Shown here: piece by piece, positions 62,001 through 64,000 of the stretch | Layout: each line of letters starts with the position of its first letter | Position numbering within the stretch: position 1 is the stretch's first letter | Source of the DNA: Argopecten irradians | Taxonomy: Eukaryota > Mollusca > Bivalvia > Pectinida > Pectinidae | Assembly (NCBI RefSeq): GCF_041381155.1 | Contig: NC_091147.1 | Coordinates: 38,256,053-38,320,052, forward strand | Length of the DNA: 64,000 nucleotides | Reading direction: 5' to 3' | Translations under genes and position numbers: made by a program | Notes under the pieces: generated by a model | The model's input: the letters and a program-made list of their open reading frames with translations, nothing else | Database searches by the model: none | Told to the model about the DNA's origin: nothing

Positions 62001-63267
62001 TTCAAGTGAGTTATACAGGCCCATAAGGACTTTTTAATATTCCTTTTATTGACTTTTGGTTTATTTTAGATCTGGATGGAATCAATGATAGCAAGCCCAG
62101 TGAGAAACATAGCCCTAAAAGGAACAGGAGAAGAGGAGGAGGCAAAGTACGAGGGAAAAACTCCAAAGTTGAGAAGAAGAAGTGGAAGCATAATAAATTG
62201 TTTAATAATACGAAATCATCCCTACTTGAGAAGGTGAGAATCTAATCATATTGCTTTGTCACTAAATCAAGATTAATTCATAAATTTTATTGTTTGAAGT
62301 AAAATTTATGAATTTTTCTACCTGGAAAAACAGTCTACTACATTTTGTGCCAGATATTTAAATGTAAATATGGTGAAAACTACTGAATATCTAATAGTAT
62401 AACTGTCAAGTTGAGACCTGACGACAGAATCATACAGCGTTTTTCAGACCAATATTTTTACAGAAAAAAAATCACCTTTACAGTTTGTGTAGACTAAAGT
62501 AGGAGCATGGTGAATTGGCGTTGGTGCTGAATGTCTGAAAACTAGAATTAGAACTGTGCAATAGTACAGTCAAACGTGTCTTTAAAAAAGCTCAAGGTAC
62601 AGTCATAACAGACAAACTTGTCTATAAAGACCACTCTAGTTACAGTCAAACCTGTCTATAAAGACCACTCAAGGTACAGGCGAACCTGTCTATAAAGTCA
62701 ATTCAAGGTACAGACAACCCTGTCTATAAAGACAACTTCAAAGGAAAGAAAAAGGTCTTAATTGCCAAATGGACTTTATACAAAAATTATTCTGATATTG
62801 ACTGTTTGGAATCCCTAGCCTAACTCGATTTGCCCTCTTCTACTTCTAGAATATAACTTCAGGACACTTGATTTGTAGCTCTTCTGCTTCAGGAAGCTTT
62901 TCCGTCTACATGTATGATTTGGAAGATCTTCCGAGAAGACTTCTTTTCTTAGAAGAGCGCAAATCGAGTTGAGCTCTGAGAAAGTGACCTTATAAAGCAG
63001 GTAGTCTTTATACAGAGTTAGTCACTAAGGCAGGCTTTACATGTATTAAGTATAATGTACTTATTTTCCCTTACATTATCATTTCAGTTGCTGGCCAAAG
63101 AAATCCGACATGAAAGGAATGTGATTCTCCAGTGCGTTTATTACATTGTGAAAAACAATTTCTTTGGAGCTGGCAAGTCCACCTCCTCTAAGGATGTTAA
63201 GAAAGACAAGTTTGTTGGTAAAGCTTCGAGTGTAAACTTTGCTATTGACGACACAGCTTGTATGTGA
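55483..63267 (+). CDS. NUFIP1: Nuclear FMR1-interacting protein 1 orthologue, complete, 10 coding exons
   Basis: Exons 55483-56001, 56505-56627, 58146-58208, 58492-58574, 58956-59048, 59453-59570, 59727-59889, 61063-61245, 62070-62233 and 63088-63267 sum to 1689 nt, 562 residues (human about 495). Residues 1-173 are Pro/Gly/Asn-rich low complexity. C2H2 finger 1 is Cys192, Cys195, His208, His212; finger 2 is Cys215, Cys220, His232, His237. The NUFIP signature follows (DIEKWRAERRKNFPTAENI, about 253-271), then basic and acidic linkers. The conserved C-terminal block is EIRHERNVILQCVYYIVKNN, near 510-530. NUFIP1 (yeast Rsa1) helps assemble box C/D snoRNPs through SNU13 and binds RNA; in mammals it is also reported as a ribophagy receptor. 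It acts mainly in the nucleus. Confidence 0.94.
56002..56504. other. NUFIP1: NUFIP1 intron after coding exon 1, nothing recognised
   Basis: 503 bp; a short in-frame extension of the exon ends at 56017. No repeat seen. Confidence 0.6.
56505..56627 (+). CDS. NUFIP1: NUFIP1 coding exon 2: C2H2 zinc finger 1
   Basis: Acceptor CAATCTTAG, donor GTATAC; phase 0 on both sides. It holds FSCDICERGFKTEEKYKEH, preceded by a basic patch PKKQKIDKR that could be a nuclear localisation signal. Confidence 0.94.
56744..56819 (+). repeat. tRNA-like sequence, tRNA pseudogene or SINE head
   Basis: TAGCTCAGACAGTAGAG (56750-56766) resembles box A and GGTTCGAGTCT (56800-56810) box B at normal spacing. The acceptor arms do not pair and the anticodon loop is not clear, so a working tRNA is unlikely. 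Confidence 0.55.
57032..57405. mobile_element. hAT-like MITE with target-site duplication
   Basis: 374 bp with inverted ends CAGGGATTTTCCTACAGT and ACTGTAGGAAAATCCCTG, flanked by TAAAGG on both sides (57026-57031 and 57406-57411). CAGGG ends suggest hAT, though hAT usually duplicates 8 bp. Inside, AAATTGGGAA motifs repeat. Lies within a NUFIP1 intron. Confidence 0.85.
58146..58208 (+). CDS. NUFIP1: NUFIP1 coding exon 3: zinc finger 2
   Basis: Acceptor TTTTTTCCAG, donor GTAAAA; phase 0 on both sides; 21 codons. Pattern Cys-x4-Cys-x11-His with the last His in the next exon. Confidence 0.93.
58492..58574 (+). CDS. NUFIP1: NUFIP1 coding exon 4: finger 2 end and NUFIP signature
   Basis: Acceptor CCCTTTCAG, donor GTAGGT; phase 0 in, phase 2 out. 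It encodes QHYSGLAKKIWSLESQ and DIEKWRAERR, the start of the family signature. Confidence 0.94.
58575..58955. other. NUFIP1: NUFIP1 intron, nothing recognised
   Basis: 381 bp AT-rich, no repeat seen. Confidence 0.6.
58956..59048 (+). CDS. NUFIP1: NUFIP1 coding exon 5: end of NUFIP signature
   Basis: Acceptor CTTCCATAG, donor GTAAAT; phase 2 on both sides. It encodes KNFPTAENIEKKRALGAEKR. By analogy with yeast Rsa1 this is the SNU13-contacting region (inference). Confidence 0.93.
59049..59452. other. NUFIP1: NUFIP1 intron, nothing recognised
   Basis: 404 bp AT-rich, no repeat seen. Confidence 0.6.
59453..59570 (+). CDS. NUFIP1: NUFIP1 coding exon 6: basic linker
   Basis: Acceptor TTTGACAG, donor GTAAGA; phase 2 in, phase 0 out. 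It encodes NRRNRRKRKG, a likely nuclear localisation signal, then a charged stretch. Confidence 0.9.
59727..59889 (+). CDS. NUFIP1: NUFIP1 coding exon 7: disordered Ser/Thr-rich linker
   Basis: Acceptor TTCTTTAG, donor GTAAGT; phase 0 in, phase 1 out. It ends DPLSVLLTDSDS, a short conserved-looking block before the acidic exon. Confidence 0.88.
60048..60179. mobile_element. Short palindromic MITE-like element
   Basis: About 132 bp. CAGGCTCCGATTTCTCGAAA + CA at the left and TGTTTCGAGAAATCAGGGCC at the right, with ACTTAAGT motifs repeated inside on both arms. Confidence 0.8.
60323..60932 (+). mobile_element. Family D element, 3' part
   Basis: Same modules as 17330-18096: GGTCTTAAGGTGTTTTAT, GACCCTGGGGTCTCACA, and the end GGTGACCGTTAAGGCCCATG. 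The left end is missing. No SINE is present at the site matching 17545. Confidence 0.8.
61063..61245 (+). CDS. NUFIP1: NUFIP1 coding exon 8: acidic linker
   Basis: Acceptor GCGTTACAG, donor GTAAGT; phase 1 on both sides; Asp/Glu/Asn-rich with GGLGMILASY in the middle. Confidence 0.88.
61246..62069. other. NUFIP1: NUFIP1 intron, nothing recognised
   Basis: 824 bp AT-rich, no clear repeat. Confidence 0.6.
62070..62233 (+). CDS. NUFIP1: NUFIP1 coding exon 9: basic segment
   Basis: Acceptor TTATTTTAG, donor GTGAGA; phase 1 in, phase 0 out. It encodes SPKRNRRRGGGKVRGKN and ends SSLLEK, leading into the conserved C-terminal block. Confidence 0.91.
62569..62742 (+). repeat. Degenerate tandem repeat, about 35-bp unit x 5
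   Basis: Variants of CAAACCTGTCTATAAAGACC + ACTCAAGGTACAGT. Divergent copies, so older than the ANKRD42 arrays. Confidence 0.8.
62822..62970. mobile_element. Short inverted-repeat element
   Basis: AACTCGATTTGCCCTCTTCT + A at the left is complemented by TAGAAGAGCGCAAATCGAGT + T at the right; about 149 bp, no coding capacity. Confidence 0.75.
63088..63267 (+). CDS. NUFIP1: NUFIP1 coding exon 10: conserved C-terminal block and stop
   Basis: Acceptor CATTTCAG; phase 0. It encodes LLAKEIRHERNVILQCVYYI, the C-terminal motif of the family, and ends with TGA at 63265-63267. Confidence 0.93.
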   Translation: MLAKEIRHERNVILQCVYYIVKNNFFGAGKSTSSKDVKKDKFVGKASSVNFAIDDTACM

Positions 63268-64000
63268 TGTAACGGTTCAAATTTGTAGTGTTTTAGCTTC
63301 ATATTAGAACAGATTAAAAAAGGAACCCGGTCACCACGCAGATTGCTATTAGTAAAAAGTGTTGTTAGAACTACACCTTGCTTATAAATTTTGTGCGCTG
63401 GTAGTTTTCTCAAAGATTACTCAAATTCTGCTAGGGTTGAGACACTCGGCTTTCAAATGAAACTCTTACAGAGAATTTAAACACAGGTATCCATATTGCA
63501 GATTTTTCCAGTTAAAATTTTAGATTTACCTGTACAGTGGACCGACCCCCAATAATCCGGACACTGATGATTTTGGAAACTCGCAGTCGAAATGGAACTG
63601 TCAGGGACTGAATTACCATACTGTTATATATTGACTAAGATCACAAAATTTGGCAGTCCAGAAAATTTGTAATCCAGACGGTTTAAGCTGGGATCGAAGG
63701 TGTCCACATTATCAAGGGTTCCTGGTATAGGTGTACCCAGGTGTATACTAAATTGGTTGTATGAAGAAGTAACATGTCTCGTAGTTCTCAGATTTCCCTA
63801 TGGCTACCGCCTTTGTGAATGAATGTTTATTGTTTCACTGTTTAGCAGTGAAAAGTTCAACCTTGTTGAGTATAATCTGATGTCTAGACTTCATCATACA
63901 AATTATAAAGTGTTTTGTCTGAGTGAAGTTACATTTATGTCTTCAGTGCCAAGCAATAGATACTTGTTATAATTGCATTAGCTTTATGCTATTTGAAGTA
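63268..64000. other. NUFIP1: 3' flank / 3' UTR of NUFIP1
   Basis: No AATAAA was seen in the 730 bp after the stop; ATTAAA at 63313-63318 is the nearest variant. A probable DNA-transposon remnant is listed separately. Confidence 0.5.
63534..63729. mobile_element. Possible pogo/Tigger-like MITE, decayed
   Basis: ACAGTGGACCGACCCCCAAT + AATCCGGACAC at the left resembles pogo/Tigger ends as I remember them; the right GGTGTCCACATTATCAAGGG is an imperfect complement. Confidence 0.45.

Larger units (their letters stand above)
62234..63087. other. NUFIP1: Last NUFIP1 intron with two repeats
   Basis: Contains the degenerate 35-bp array and the short inverted-repeat element listed below. Confidence 0.7.

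Overview
The window is genomic DNA from an animal, most likely a bivalve mollusc. It is AT-rich, with short coding exons separated by long introns with GT..AG boundaries, and it is crowded with small dispersed elements of kinds I associate with bivalve genomes (from memory, not a database search). No bacterial, organellar or CRISPR features were seen.

Three protein-coding genes were reconstructed exon by exon, with reading frame and splice phase kept across every junction. (1) On the + strand, 2097-30063, ten exons give the last 467 residues of a single-pass membrane protein. It has a phytocyanin-like cupredoxin domain (disulfide cysteines kept, copper ligands lost), six EGF repeats, one transmembrane helix and a 66-residue tail. 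The start of the gene was not found. (2) On the - strand, 54551-39077, twelve exons encode a complete 508-residue orthologue of ANKRD42 (ankyrin repeats, acidic linker, coiled coil, basic tail). (3) On the + strand, 55483-63267, ten exons encode a complete 562-residue orthologue of NUFIP1, the zinc-finger box C/D snoRNP assembly factor, with a probable 5' UTR intron.

Layout: the cupredoxin-EGF gene fills the left half, with a 13.9-kb intron inside the cupredoxin domain. A 9-kb gene-free stretch of repeats lies between its 3' end and the 3' end of ANKRD42. ANKRD42 and NUFIP1 are head to head across about 330 bp that probably act as a shared promoter. The ANKRD42 introns carry two large minisatellites (25-bp unit x about 55 and 90-bp unit x 16) and a tandem pair of inverted-repeat transposons.

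Most of the remaining sequence is non-autonomous mobile DNA: several inverted-repeat families (one carrying CRE-like TGACGTCA sites), a tRNA-derived SINE with clear target-site duplication, a LINE reverse-transcriptase remnant, foldback elements, long palindromes and a hAT-like element with target-site duplication. No link between the three genes in one pathway is suggested by the sequence.
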